From Thalassocella blandensis (GTDB lineage: Bacteria > Pseudomonadota > Gammaproteobacteria > Pseudomonadales > Cellvibrionaceae): a stretch of 64,000 nt of DNA. Location of the stretch: positions 124,001 through 188,000 of the forward strand of contig CABFPG010000010.1 in NCBI GenBank assembly GCA_902141825.1. The letters are read 5' to 3'. A program made the translations under genes and the position numbers. Below the pieces are notes generated by a model. That model saw nothing but the letters and a program-made list of their open reading frames with translations. It had not been told where the DNA came from and did not search any database. This document shows positions 26,565-35,931 of this stretch, piece after piece. The stretch's first letter is position 1; every line of letters starts with the position of its first letter.

Positions 26565-29012
26565 CTAGGGAAGGCGGAGAGGGAGACGCATCGTCGGGCA
26601 CTCATCCAAATACGCGCGTTCAAATTCACTTGGGCTGAGCGGACGATCAAACAAAAACCCCTGAAACAGCATGTTTTTTGTGTGGAAATTTAACCAGGCG
26701 GCCTGGTCTTCCGTTTCCACACCTTCGGCCACCACCTGAAGTTTAAATGTGTCGCCAATGGCGATAATGGACGCTACCAGCATGCCGTCCTGAGGGTCCA
26801 TCGTGATGTCTTTTATAAAAGATTTATCTATTTTGATTTTATCGAATGGAAGTTCCTTTAAATAACTCAGTGAACTGTAGCCCGTACCAAAATCATCAAG
26901 CGCAAAGTGAACACCCAATTCTTTGAGCTGTTTCATTTTAAGAACCGCTTCATCCATGCGGCACAGCGCTGCACTTTCCGTGATTTCAATTTCGAGACAA
27001 CTGCCATGAAGGTGGTACTTGCTTAAGGCGTTTGTCACCATTTCCACAAAGCTTGCTTGATAAAATTCTCGCGCACTGACATTCACCGCGATGCGCATAT
27101 GAGGTGCCATGGTTCCTTTGTTACGGCAGTTGTGAATAAAGGCGCAGATTTTATTTAGAATTAATTCGCCTACTTTGCTTATCATCGGTGAGTTTTCCAA
27201 AAACTCGATAAATTCATCAGGTGGAATAATGCCACGTGTTGGGTGGCGCCATCGAAGCAAAGCTTCCGCACTGACGATTTCCCAGCTGTGTGAATCTACT
27301 AAAGGTTGCAGATAAAATTCAAACTGATCGGCGTTTAATGCTTTTCTTAGCGCTGTTTCCAAGTTGATTAATCGGCTGATTTCTTCTGACATACTTCGTT
27401 CAAATACAACATAACGATCGTGTCCTTCGCGTTTGGCGCGATGCAGTGCGGTATCCGCATTGCTTAGCAGTGTATCGATACTTTTACTTTCGTCAGGGTA
27501 CAGGGCTATACCTATGCTCGCGCTGACCTCGAATTCGTGAAGCCCTAATTGCACCGGTTGACGGATGCAGCTAAGTAAACGATCTGCCAGCTGTTTAGCC
27601 TGGTGAATCGCCTGGCAGGATTCACCTGAAATGTCGGGCACGCTGAGAATAAACTCATCACCACTGATACGGGCGAGAGTTTCGGATTTTCGTATTTGTG
27701 TTTGCATTCGTGCAGACAGCTTTAATAGCAGCGCATCACCAACGGAATGCCCCATGGTGTCGTTGATTCGTTTGAATTCATCAATATCAATATAGAGCAG
27801 GGCTCCATAGGTGTTTTTTCGAATGGCGATTTGCACGTCCTGTTTTATTTTTTCTTCCAGTTGGTTTTTATTCGGCAGATGTGTCAGCGTGTCAAAATAG
27901 GAAAGCTTTTCCACACGATATTCTGCTTCTACTCGCGCAGTAATATCGTTGCACATTACCAATATGCAAGATTGATTGTACAAGGTGTATGGCGTTGCCG
28001 ATATCTGAAGAATCAGGTCGACGCCTTCAAAGTCGCTTACGGTAAACTCAAACTTTTGTTGCAGGGGGCGGTGATTATTTTTTTGCGTGATTCGCCGATA
28101 CAGTTCATAAGCTTGTTCCTGATGAACAGCGACATGCGTTTTTAAAAAATTCTGACCTTTAAGTTCGTTGATGTCGGTGTTGTAAAAGCGGGCGGTTGCC
28201 TGGTTAAGGAAAACAAAATTACCCTGATCATTTAACGCAAAAATATGACTAGGGCTTGCGTTCAGTATGATGCGTAGCTGCTTTTCATTTTGTTCCAAAT
28301 CGTGTTCTCTTGCGGCGAGATCATCAATCAATTTGTTGGCGGCATTCACGATGTGTCCAAGTTCATCTTGTTCGTGATGTTTAATATGCTGGATGCTGCG
28401 TATATTGCCTTGGAGTTGATTGCGGTTTAGCTGGTTAAACCTCTCGGCTAATGTTCTCAGCGGGCGCGTGAGTAATTTATGGAATAGACAGGCGAGAATA
28501 ATCCCTAACAACAGGTTTTTTGCCAGGCCAGAGAAAAACAAGTGGATACTGCGGTTGTAGAGTGGCGCGAGTGCCTGGTCATTGTTGATGTTAAATACCA
28601 GCTCGCCAATGTGCTCGGTATGTTTGTATTTTAGCGGTATGGCGTATCGGCTGGAGGCGGGTTTGACAAGTTGTGTAAGCCAAAAAGTACTGGAGGCTTG
28701 TAGTGGCTCGTCGTGGATGGCCATGATACGGCCGCGCTCATCGAGTATGGCGATATAGTGAAGAAAGTGGTAGTTTTTTAATCCTTCCACCACTTCTGCA
28801 GCGAGGTCAAAATCCAAAGTGCGAATCGCGCGCTGTGCCGGAATACTGCTGACTTTCAGCACTTTTTCCATTTTGGTATCAATATTCTGCGACTTTTGTG
28901 TAAAGTCTAAATAGACTTGCACAGAACTTAATGTTGCACCAAGAGAGAAAGCTGCAATTAAACTGGTTTTGGTGAGCGTAAAGGAGAGCCTTTGGAAAAA
29001 ATCGTTTGCCAT
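26565..29012 (-). CDS. Membrane-bound PAS-GGDEF-EAL c-di-GMP enzyme
   Basis: The 815-residue protein has a membrane helix near 14-32, a periplasmic sensor region to about 160, a second helix (160-185), a HAMP-like linker, a PAS domain (about 245-365), GGDEF (375-540) and EAL (555-800). The GGDEF signature reads SGDEF (ARISGDEF), a change often compatible with cyclase activity. The EAL domain keeps EALLRW, NVSAREF, EITES, DDFGTGYSSL and KIDKSFI, so phosphodiesterase activity is likely. It would make or break c-di-GMP in response to a periplasmic signal. A TTGACTG-AC-CAGTCAA palindrome lies 231 bases upstream, and a similar one precedes the second GGDEF/EAL gene. Confidence 0.93.
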   Translation of the reverse strand: MANDFFQRLSFTLTKTSLIAAFSLGATLSSVQVYLDFTQKSQNIDTKMEKVLKVSSIPAQRAIRTLDFDLAAEVVEGLKNYHFLHYIAILDERGRIMAIHDEPLQASSTFWLTQLVKPASSRYAIPLKYKHTEHIGELVFNINNDQALAPLYNRSIHLFFSGLAKNLLLGIILACLFHKLLTRPLRTLAERFNQLNRNQLQGNIRSIQHIKHHEQDELGHIVNAANKLIDDLAAREHDLEQNEKQLRIILNASPSHIFALNDQGNFVFLNQATARFYNTDINELKGQNFLKTHVAVHQEQAYELYRRITQKNNHRPLQQKFEFTVSDFEGVDLILQISATPYTLYNQSCILVMCNDITARVEAEYRVEKLSYFDTLTHLPNKNQLEEKIKQDVQIAIRKNTYGALLYIDIDEFKRINDTMGHSVGDALLLKLSARMQTQIRKSETLARISGDEFILSVPDISGESCQAIHQAKQLADRLLSCIRQPVQLGLHEFEVSASIGIALYPDESKSIDTLLSNADTALHRAKREGHDRYVVFERSMSEEISRLINLETALRKALNADQFEFYLQPLVDSHSWEIVSAEALLRWRHPTRGIIPPDEFIEFLENSPMISKVGELILNKICAFIHNCRNKGTMAPHMRIAVNVSAREFYQASFVEMVTNALSKYHLHGSCLEIEITESAALCRMDEAVLKMKQLKELGVHFALDDFGTGYSSLSYLKELPFDKIKIDKSFIKDITMDPQDGMLVASIIAIGDTFKLQVVAEGVETEDQAAWLNFHTKNMLFQGFLFDRPLSPSEFERAYLDECPTMRLPLRLP

Positions 29013-29716
29013 AATGCGTTCTTTTATATCATGAAGTGGCTGACAAATTTACAGCCGATCTAACCTCACCATATTTGCAGAACAACTCAGTAAGCAATGT
29101 GTCGGTGGTTTAACTGTTTTAAAAACAGGAATCCATCTTGTTTTTTTATTTTCTTTTGTGTCGTTTATTTTCTATTTTCATGTTTGTGCGAAAAACTGTT
29201 TCGCGAGCTTTGGTTGAATAACTCAAATGATACCGCCCTTTTTTGACTGACCAGTCAATTTTAATTTGTATTGCAACGGTTTCCATTCTTATTGTTTTCC
29301 ACGGAGAAGACTTTTTTAAGTATAGTGGAAGAGTTTTGTTGTGTCTGAAGATGCGGATTCGCCAAGCAGTAGTTTGGAAAAATGAAAATGCAAATGTCGC
29401 GACGGAATTTTGCAGTGATTTACATTGGAAATGTGAATAGGGTGTGCAGAGTGATCGAAAATATCGAAAAAAACCAATGAAAAACAAAACGTCAGGGTGT
29501 GAATGAAGTGTGTTGGACGTGCGCTCTATTTGTCGTCAAATCAAACGGTGATGAATATGTACTCGCAATACTTCTAAAAAATATAAACAGAATACATGTT
29601 TGTTGTTACTAAGCCTGAATTTCTCGTGGGTAAATTCATCTCGGGTGCTGTTTTATCTATTTTGCTGTGGAAGCGAAATATTCGCTGAGTCATATTTGCC
29701 TGGCTCGTCCTGAGGC
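29013..29716. other. Gene-free stretch of about 700 bases between nth and the GGDEF/EAL gene
   Basis: The reading frames here have poor composition and no recognisable domain. The region must hold the promoter of the GGDEF/EAL gene. Its most notable element is the palindrome at 29243-29258. Pyrimidine-rich tracts occur near 29140-29180. Confidence 0.5.
29243..29258. promoter_or_regulatory. TetR-type operator-like palindrome
   Basis: TTGACTG-AC-CAGTCAA has perfect 7-base arms. TetR-family regulators often bind such TGAC/GTCA palindromes. It lies 231 bases upstream of the first GGDEF/EAL gene; no TetR gene is nearby. Confidence 0.5.
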
Positions 29717-30370
29717 TCAGGGCTTTTGTGTCAGCTTTGGTTTTTTGCGGTTGGGATAGCAGGTTTTGCAGATTGGGCAAATCGTACCGTCACAGCCTCT
29801 GGCCGTACAAAATTCACGACCGTAGTAAATAATTTGCAGGTGGAGGTCATTCCACGATTCTTTTGGAAATAAACGCTTTAAATCTTTTTCGGTTTGAACG
29901 ACGTTTTTACCGGAGGTTAAACCCCAGCGCTGGGCCAGCCGATGGATATGCGTGTCGACTGGAAAAGCGGGCTCGCCAAAGGCCTGAGCCATAACAACGC
30001 TAGCCGTCTTGTGTCCTACGCCGGGCAGCGTTTCCAGTTTTGCCATATCGGCAGGCACATGCCCGTCGTATTCATCCACTAAAATTTCGGAAAGCTTTTT
30101 GATGGCTTTGGATTTTTGCGGTGAGAGGCCGCAAGGGCGTATTATTGCCTGGATATTCTCAACCGTTTGCTTCGCCATATCATGAGGATTGTCCGCCAGT
30201 TTCCACAGCGCGGGCGTTACCTGATTGACCCGTTCGTCCGTGCATTGTGCTGACAGTAGAACCGCTACAAGGAGACTGTATTCATCGAAGTGGTCAAGTG
30301 GCACAGGAGGGTCCGGATACCGCTGTGCTAAATCATGCAGTATAAAATCCACGCGTTCTTGTTTTAACAT
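29717..30370 (-). CDS. nth: Endonuclease III (DNA glycosylase/AP lyase)
   Basis: Nth removes oxidised pyrimidines and nicks abasic sites in base-excision repair. The 217-residue protein has the helix-hairpin-helix LPGVGHKTASVV with the catalytic Lys, and the catalytic Asp in FPVDTHIHRL. The C-terminal iron-sulfur motif is unusual: Cys residues in CTARGCDGTICPICKTC are spaced 4, 4, 2 and 2 apart, not the classical C-x6-C-x2-C-x5-C. Enough Cys remain for a 4Fe-4S cluster, but with a different ligand set. It lies next to dapC on the same strand, 15 bases away. Confidence 0.93.
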   Translation of the reverse strand: MLKQERVDFILHDLAQRYPDPPVPLDHFDEYSLLVAVLLSAQCTDERVNQVTPALWKLADNPHDMAKQTVENIQAIIRPCGLSPQKSKAIKKLSEILVDEYDGHVPADMAKLETLPGVGHKTASVVMAQAFGEPAFPVDTHIHRLAQRWGLTSGKNVVQTEKDLKRLFPKESWNDLHLQIIYYGREFCTARGCDGTICPICKTCYPNRKKPKLTQKP

Positions 30371-30385
30371 GAGTGAATTCTTCCT

Positions 30386-31585
30386 TTACAGCGATTCGCA
30401 AAAATGACGAATGCGTTTTGCGGCATCTACACATTCATCCAGAGATGCGACAAGGGCCATTCGAATACGGTTAGCTCCGGGGTTGCCGTTGGCTGTTTCT
30501 CTAGCGAGATAAGAGCCTGGAAGTACGGTTACATTTTGTTGTGCAAATAGTTGCTGTGTAAAATCCGTATCAGCAATTGGAGTTGCGGCCCAGAGGTAAA
30601 AGCTGGCGGGGGGTGCGGTGACATTTAGGGCTGGCTTTAAAATTTCTGTGACTGCCGCATATTTCTCCCGGTAATATTGCCGGTTTTGAATAACATGTGT
30701 TTCATCCTGCCAGGCAGCAATGCTGGCCATTTGATGTTGTACCGGCATGGCACAGCCATGGTAGGTGCGGTATTGCAAAAACTTTTGCATGATGTTCGCA
30801 TCGCCAGCGACGAAGCCTGAACGTAGCCCGGGCAGATTGGAACGTTTGGATAGGCTGTGAAAAACTATGCAACGGTTGTAATCATCTCGTCCCAGCTCTG
30901 CACATGCCTGCAATAAACCGGGAGGTGGTGAATTTTCATCTTGATACAGCTCAGAATAGCACTCATCGCTCGCAATGACGAAATCGTATTTGTCTGCAAG
31001 TAAAATGAGGGTTTTTAAGTTCTCGCAACTCATCACTGTCCCGGAGGGGTTGCCTGGTGTGCACAGCAGAAGCAGCTGGCAATCTTTCCACGTTTGCTCA
31101 TCGACTTGGTCAAAGTCAGGTAGGAAGTTGTTGCCTTCCAGGCAGTTGAGAAAAACAGGTTTACCACCGGCGATTAAAGTGGCGCCTTCGTAAATCTGGT
31201 AGAAGGGATTCGGCATCAGAATATTCTGTGCGCTGCTGGAAGGGTTAAACAGTGCCTGAATAAGGGCAAATATAGCTTCCCGTGTTCCATTAACTGGCAG
31301 AACATGTGTGTTTGCTGAAAGTGTATTTGCGGATAACTTGAAGCGCTGCTCAGCCCAGTTCGCAATGGCTTCACGCAGCTCAGGAAGGCCAATAGTTGAT
31401 GGGTAGTTGGAAACTCGATCCAGTGATTTTGCCAGCACGTCCATAACAAATTGGGGTGGCTCATGTTTCGGCTCCCCAATAGAGAGCGCGATGTGCGACA
31501 GTTGGCTGGGGGCCGTGACGGCGCTTTTTAATCGATTGAGTTTTTCAAATGGGTAGGGTTGCAGTCGTTCAAGATTTGGATTCAT
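30386..31585 (-). CDS. dapC: N-succinyldiaminopimelate aminotransferase
   Basis: DapC is the PLP enzyme between DapD and DapE in the succinylase lysine pathway. The 399-residue class I aminotransferase has SIGEPKHEPP and YPSTIGLPELREAIA near the start, LLLCTPGNPSGT, ASDECYSELY and the PLP Lys in HSLSKRSNLPGLRSGF, with Arg near NRIRMAL binding the substrate carboxylate. The glnD-dapC neighbourhood is typical of gammaproteobacteria and supports this over other aminotransferases. A small in-frame 15-base duplication (31307-31336) gives LSANTLSANT. Confidence 0.9.
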   Translation of the reverse strand: MNPNLERLQPYPFEKLNRLKSAVTAPSQLSHIALSIGEPKHEPPQFVMDVLAKSLDRVSNYPSTIGLPELREAIANWAEQRFKLSANTLSANTHVLPVNGTREAIFALIQALFNPSSSAQNILMPNPFYQIYEGATLIAGGKPVFLNCLEGNNFLPDFDQVDEQTWKDCQLLLLCTPGNPSGTVMSCENLKTLILLADKYDFVIASDECYSELYQDENSPPPGLLQACAELGRDDYNRCIVFHSLSKRSNLPGLRSGFVAGDANIMQKFLQYRTYHGCAMPVQHQMASIAAWQDETHVIQNRQYYREKYAAVTEILKPALNVTAPPASFYLWAATPIADTDFTQQLFAQQNVTVLPGSYLARETANGNPGANRIRMALVASLDECVDAAKRIRHFCESL

Positions 31586-31600
31586 TGTTATGGTTCTAAA

Positions 31601-34294
31601 CTAATTGATAAGTTCTTTTTCTACGCGCTGATCGAGCACCTGGCAAATTTCGCGTTGCAAGTCATCACAAAGTTGCGCATCGCCAAGTGGGTTGCCTTCA
31701 TTGTCTGTGATGAAAAATATATCTTCGACGCGTTCACCGAGTGTGGAAATTTTTGCATTGAGCATTTGGATGTTGTGCCGCATGAAAATTGTGGCAATAG
31801 TGGCCAGCAAACCCTGCCGGTCCGGGCTGATAAGTTCGAGGACTGTGCAGCCACGAGTGAGATCATTGCTTAAGCGCGTTCGGGTTGGAATTGGAAATTG
31901 TTTTAACTGTCGAGGTGTGCGTCTGGAGGCAATTTTAGAATATTCACCAATCAGGCTAAGCTCGTCTTTTAGTGCTTTGGCAATTTTTTCGTGACGTTCG
32001 TGTTGATTGGTTAGCGGCTGGTAGTTCTCGTCCAGCACATAAAACGTATCGACGGTATATCCGTTAGCTGCAGAGTAAATCCGGGCATCCTGAATATTTA
32101 AGCCCTGTTGCGTGAGGCAGGTGGCAACGGCGACAAATACATGTTGCGCGTCTTTAACCCGGATAAAAATTTCGGTTGCGCCTTTAAACAATGAGTTCAC
32201 AGTCTCACGAATAATGACCAGTGGTGCTTCCGAAGGGTGTTTAAGAATTTCTTCTGTTTGCCAGGCAATATCAAGATGGCTCTCTCGTACGAAATATTCA
32301 TCGCCCATGCCGTCCCACATAGGCAGAGCCTGGGATTCATTAATCCCCTTGTCGGCAAGTTTCATGATGGCAAGCTTTTGCTTTTCTTCAATTAAATCTT
32401 GCACGTCAATGGTGTTTTCCAGCCCTCGGCGCAGCGCCCGTTTAGTTTCCGTGTACAGTTGTCTTAGCAAGCTGGCTCGCCAGGTATTCCATATTTCAGG
32501 GTTAGTGCCGCACATGTCCGCGACCGTCAGTGCGTAGAGGTAGTCGAGGTGTACCTGGTCCCCAACTTGAATGGCGAAATTATGAATAACTTCCGGGTCA
32601 TCAATGTCCTGCTTTTGTGAAACGTAAGACATTAGGAGATGTTTCTCAACCAGCCACGACACCAGGCGAGACTCTCGCCCGCTCATGCCATGGGCCTCGC
32701 AAAATTCCAGTGCGTCTTCCGCACCCAGGGTGGAGTGATCGCCGCCGCGACCTTTGGCGATATCGTGAAATAATCCTGCGATATACAGCAGATCCTTGTT
32801 GGGTAGGTTGTTAACGACATGCGCAGCAACGGGGTATTTTTTTTCTTCTTCCGGCAGCGTAAAGCGACGCATGTTTTGAATGACCAGCAGGGTGTGTGCA
32901 TCCACGGTGTAGCGGTGAAATAAATCGTGCTGCATTTGTCCGATGATTTTGCCAAACGCGGGAATGTAGCGTCCGAGAATGCCGTACCGCTTCATTCTTG
33001 TCAGCTGTGTGACCAGGCCGTAATCAATCGAGAAAATGGCCAGGAACATCTTCTGGTTTTCGGGGTTCTGACGAAATTTTTTGTCAACCAGCCAGCGTTT
33101 ATCGCGTATCAATCGGATGGTGGACGCTCGTACCCCTTTTATTCTCGGGTCGTTCCCCATCAGTACGAATATTTCTAAAAGTGCACTGGGAAATTCGTCA
33201 AAGATACTTGCGCGGGTGACTTCAATATAGCTGTCATGGAGTTGAAAGCGATCATTAATTGGTACTATCTTGCTTTTCGTTTTTTCGCGGTTGATCGCTT
33301 CGGCTAAAAAGTGCAGCAGCACATCATTTAACTCGCGTAATGCCATCACCGTGCGGTAATAGCGATGCATGAACTGTTCAACCGCGAGTCGCTTGTCGGT
33401 GTCTTTGTAGCCAAAAATTTTGGCCAGTTCACGCTGATGTTCGAACAGTAGTCGTTCATCTGCTCGTCCGGCCAGGAGGTGAACACCGTAACGTACCTGC
33501 CATAAAAACTCTTCACCGGTACGCAGGACGGCAAATTCATGTTCGGTGAAAAAACCTTTCCCTTCGAGCTGGGCGAGTGTTCTTACCCCAAAATAGCGTT
33601 TGGCAACCCAGTTGATGGTCTGGATGTCGCGAAGCCCTCCGGGAGCATTTTTAATGTTGGGTTCGAGATTGCTTTCCGTGTCGTTATGACGCAAATGGCG
33701 TTCTGTTTGCTCAGCCCATTTGGCTTTAAAAAAGTCCGGCACCTTCCACATTTTGTCTGGGCCGGTGGCAATGGTCAGTTCATTTAATAAGCTTGTATTG
33801 CCCGCAATAGTGCGCGACTCCATAATGTTGGTCGCGATCGTAATATCTTTTTTAGCGAAGGACGTGCATTCTTTGACCGTGCGCACGCTGCTGCCGATGT
33901 CCAGGCCAATATCCCAGAAAAAAGTAATCAGTCCTTGAATCTGTTCGTTATATTTTTTACCGGTCTTGTTGCCCAGCAAAAATAAAATGTCAATATCGCT
34001 ATGTGGGTGTAGTTCCCCGCGGCCATAACCGCCGACGGCAACAAGGGCGATATCATCACCCCAGGTTTTGTCGTGGTGCCACGCGTAATGCAGAATTAAA
34101 TCGATAAACGCTGAGCGCTCCCTGACGAGAAAACGAATATCTTCGTCCTCATAAAACCGTTGTTTAAGGTGAGTGTCAATCCCCTTGATCGCGTCTTTAA
34201 ATACGCCTATGGGCGGCTTAGTGTCCAGGTCTTTTCTAAATTTCTCCTGTTTAAAACACAGGGGTTGGCAAGCAAATTCAGGAAAATCCAGCAT
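31601..34294 (-). CDS. glnD: Bifunctional uridylyltransferase/uridylyl-removing enzyme
   Basis: GlnD senses glutamine and adds UMP to, or removes it from, the PII proteins that control nitrogen metabolism. The 897-residue protein has the nucleotidyltransferase motif GGYGRGELHPHSDIDILFL (about residues 90-110), an HD phosphohydrolase domain with LFHDIAKGRGGDHS (about 510), and two C-terminal ACT domains (near 705 and 820) that bind glutamine. Length and order are standard. It lies between map and dapC on the minus strand. Confidence 0.97.
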   Translation of the reverse strand: MLDFPEFACQPLCFKQEKFRKDLDTKPPIGVFKDAIKGIDTHLKQRFYEDEDIRFLVRERSAFIDLILHYAWHHDKTWGDDIALVAVGGYGRGELHPHSDIDILFLLGNKTGKKYNEQIQGLITFFWDIGLDIGSSVRTVKECTSFAKKDITIATNIMESRTIAGNTSLLNELTIATGPDKMWKVPDFFKAKWAEQTERHLRHNDTESNLEPNIKNAPGGLRDIQTINWVAKRYFGVRTLAQLEGKGFFTEHEFAVLRTGEEFLWQVRYGVHLLAGRADERLLFEHQRELAKIFGYKDTDKRLAVEQFMHRYYRTVMALRELNDVLLHFLAEAINREKTKSKIVPINDRFQLHDSYIEVTRASIFDEFPSALLEIFVLMGNDPRIKGVRASTIRLIRDKRWLVDKKFRQNPENQKMFLAIFSIDYGLVTQLTRMKRYGILGRYIPAFGKIIGQMQHDLFHRYTVDAHTLLVIQNMRRFTLPEEEKKYPVAAHVVNNLPNKDLLYIAGLFHDIAKGRGGDHSTLGAEDALEFCEAHGMSGRESRLVSWLVEKHLLMSYVSQKQDIDDPEVIHNFAIQVGDQVHLDYLYALTVADMCGTNPEIWNTWRASLLRQLYTETKRALRRGLENTIDVQDLIEEKQKLAIMKLADKGINESQALPMWDGMGDEYFVRESHLDIAWQTEEILKHPSEAPLVIIRETVNSLFKGATEIFIRVKDAQHVFVAVATCLTQQGLNIQDARIYSAANGYTVDTFYVLDENYQPLTNQHERHEKIAKALKDELSLIGEYSKIASRRTPRQLKQFPIPTRTRLSNDLTRGCTVLELISPDRQGLLATIATIFMRHNIQMLNAKISTLGERVEDIFFITDNEGNPLGDAQLCDDLQREICQVLDQRVEKELIN

Positions 34295-34366
34295 GAGCTT
34301 ATCGTTCGACCTTCGTAGCGATTGAAAACAAAATCCAGATGTAAAGCGATAGTGGCGCGCGTAATG

Positions 34367-35137
34367 TTAGAAAGACTCTTCTTTACGTGCGGTTAATACA
34401 TCTACTCCTGTGGGGGTGACGGCCAGTGTATGTTCCCATTGGGCTGACAGTCGACCGTCTTTGGTTTCCACTGTCCACTGATCTCCCTTGAGTTTGGTGT
34501 GGTGCTTGCCGGCGTTGATCATGGGCTCAATAGTGAAGGTCATTCCTTCTTCCAGGGCCATGCCTTTGCCTTTTGTACCATAGTGGAGAATTTGCGGGTC
34601 TTCGTGGAACACTTTGCCAATCCCGTGACCACAGTATTCACGCACAACAGAATAGTGATTCTTTTCCGCATGCTCTTGAATAATAGAGCCGATATCGCCA
34701 AGTGTTGTACCTGGGCGAACAATATCGATAGCTTTATATAGACACTCTTGGGTGATTTTTACTAGGCGGTGGGCATGCGGCGCGACTTGGTCGACGAAGT
34801 ACATTTTACTGGTGTCGCCATGATAGCCTTCATAAATAACGGTGACATCGATATTGATGATGTCGCCCTTTTTCAATATCTTTTTCTCAGAAGGGATGCC
34901 GTGACAAACAACCTGATTCACAGAGGTGCAGATAGATTTGGGAAAGCCCTTGTAATTTAAGGGGGCGGGAATGCAATGCAATTCCTGTGTAATGTAGTTG
35001 TGGCAAATCCGATCCAGTTCACCTGTTGTCACACCGGGTACGACATATTGCTCGATCATCTCGAGTACTTCGGCCGCTTTGCGACCGGCAATTTTCATGG
35101 TTTCTATTTCTTCAGGTGTTTTTGTCTTAACGGACAT
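34367..35137 (-). CDS. map: Methionine aminopeptidase type I
   Basis: Map removes the initiator Met from new proteins. The 256-residue protein carries the metal ligands in DINIDVTVIYEGYHGDTSKM region (two Asp), GHGIGKVFHEDP (His), FTIEPM (Glu) and AQWEHT (Glu), plus the substrate His in VCHGIP. It is divergent from the rpsB side, as in many gammaproteobacteria where map, rpsB and tsf are neighbours and glnD follows map. Confidence 0.97.
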   Translation of the reverse strand: MSVKTKTPEEIETMKIAGRKAAEVLEMIEQYVVPGVTTGELDRICHNYITQELHCIPAPLNYKGFPKSICTSVNQVVCHGIPSEKKILKKGDIINIDVTVIYEGYHGDTSKMYFVDQVAPHAHRLVKITQECLYKAIDIVRPGTTLGDIGSIIQEHAEKNHYSVVREYCGHGIGKVFHEDPQILHYGTKGKGMALEEGMTFTIEPMINAGKHHTKLKGDQWTVETKDGRLSAQWEHTLAVTPTGVDVLTARKEESF

Positions 35138-35409
35138 TGGTACAGCAATCCTCTTGGTTTACCACTTTTCGACGGGGTGAATGGCTTGCATTCTAAACTA
35201 AAGTCCGCTGCGTTACACATCAAACGTAACATTCGCCTTGTAAGCTCTATGTCAAAAAGTAAGAAATTCGATTAAAAATATCGATTTTACTTATATCGTT
35301 TTAAGCGTTTGTGATCTGTTCGAACTTTTTGGGGAGGTTATCTTGCTCACTAAAAGTTTATAATTTCGCTCGGTCATATCAATAATTATTCTTCTTCGGG
35401 GGGTATAAA

Positions 35410-35697
35410 ATGTTAAGAACATTGACCGTAGTAACCCTACTCATGTGTTCCACCCTGGCTTTTGCAGACAACTATGGAGTTGGTGCATACGCCAGTTATG
35501 AAATAAAAGAAGCTCAGCAGCAAGTGGACGATTATCGCGCATTGCGTCGTGCCTGTTCCATTACTCAAGGTGAGCAACGTCGTCTGTGTTTCAGCCGTTT
35601 GAGCGACGCAACCGACACCTATACAAAAGCTAAAACTATTCTAAAGTCGCAGGAAGCGTCATCTCCTTTACTGGGTCAAGTCGAGTTTGATCAGTAA
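35410..35697 (+). CDS. Small secreted protein of unknown function
   Basis: The 95-residue frame has a clean signal peptide (MLRTLTVVTLLMCSTLAFA, cleavage after residue 19), then a helical mature part rich in Glu, Gln and Arg (SYEIKEAQQQVDDYRALRRAC) with two Cys about 14 residues apart that could form a disulfide. A GGGGGG ribosome-binding site lies 7 bases before the ATG. I recognise no family. It sits between map and rpsB and is followed by a possible weak terminator. Confidence 0.65.
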   Translation: MLRTLTVVTLLMCSTLAFADNYGVGAYASYEIKEAQQQVDDYRALRRACSITQGEQRRLCFSRLSDATDTYTKAKTILKSQEASSPLLGQVEFDQ

Positions 35698-35722
35698 TTT
35701 TCCCAAATAAGCAGCACAACTG

Positions 35723-35740
35723 CTGGGAACAGCCTTTTTT
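35723..35740 (+). terminator. Possible weak terminator after the small secreted protein gene
   Basis: GCTG-GGAA-CAGC followed by C and six T forms a short hairpin with a T-run, just before the rpsB promoter. The stem is only four pairs, so efficiency would be low. Confidence 0.4.
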
Positions 35741-35751
35741 GTCCGAAAAAC

Positions 35752-35780
35752 TTCCGATTGGGTGCGTTTTGTGGTATAAA
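35752..35780 (+). promoter_or_regulatory. Promoter of rpsB
   Basis: TTCCGA at 35752 and TATAAA at 35775-35780 are 17 bases apart, followed by a very GC-rich start region (GCGCGCCC), the discriminator type linked to growth-rate and ppGpp control of ribosomal genes. The leader to rpsB would be about 145 bases. E. coli rpsB is autoregulated by S2 through its leader; the same may hold here. Confidence 0.55.
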
Positions 35781-35931
35781 GCGCGCCCGTCGAGGTGTTC
35801 CGGTCAAATGGGCATCATCGTCGATAAACTTAATTCAACGTCACACATATATCGTCACAATCGCCTGGGTGCCTTTCGGGGTTGGTGGATTGGGGTATAT
35901 GGAGGCCTAACCCTTACAATAGGAAATTAAT

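Noticed and set aside
29146-29487. 113-codon minus-strand frame upstream of the GGDEF/EAL gene
   Set aside because: Lys/Phe-rich, no domain, no start signal; likely chance frame in AT-rich DNA.
31601-34294. Many plus-strand frames opposite glnD
   Set aside because: All are shadows of the clear 897-residue GlnD coding sequence.
35739-35930. 63-codon frame just before rpsB
   Set aside because: It covers the rpsB promoter and leader and ends at the rpsB start; better read as untranslated leader.
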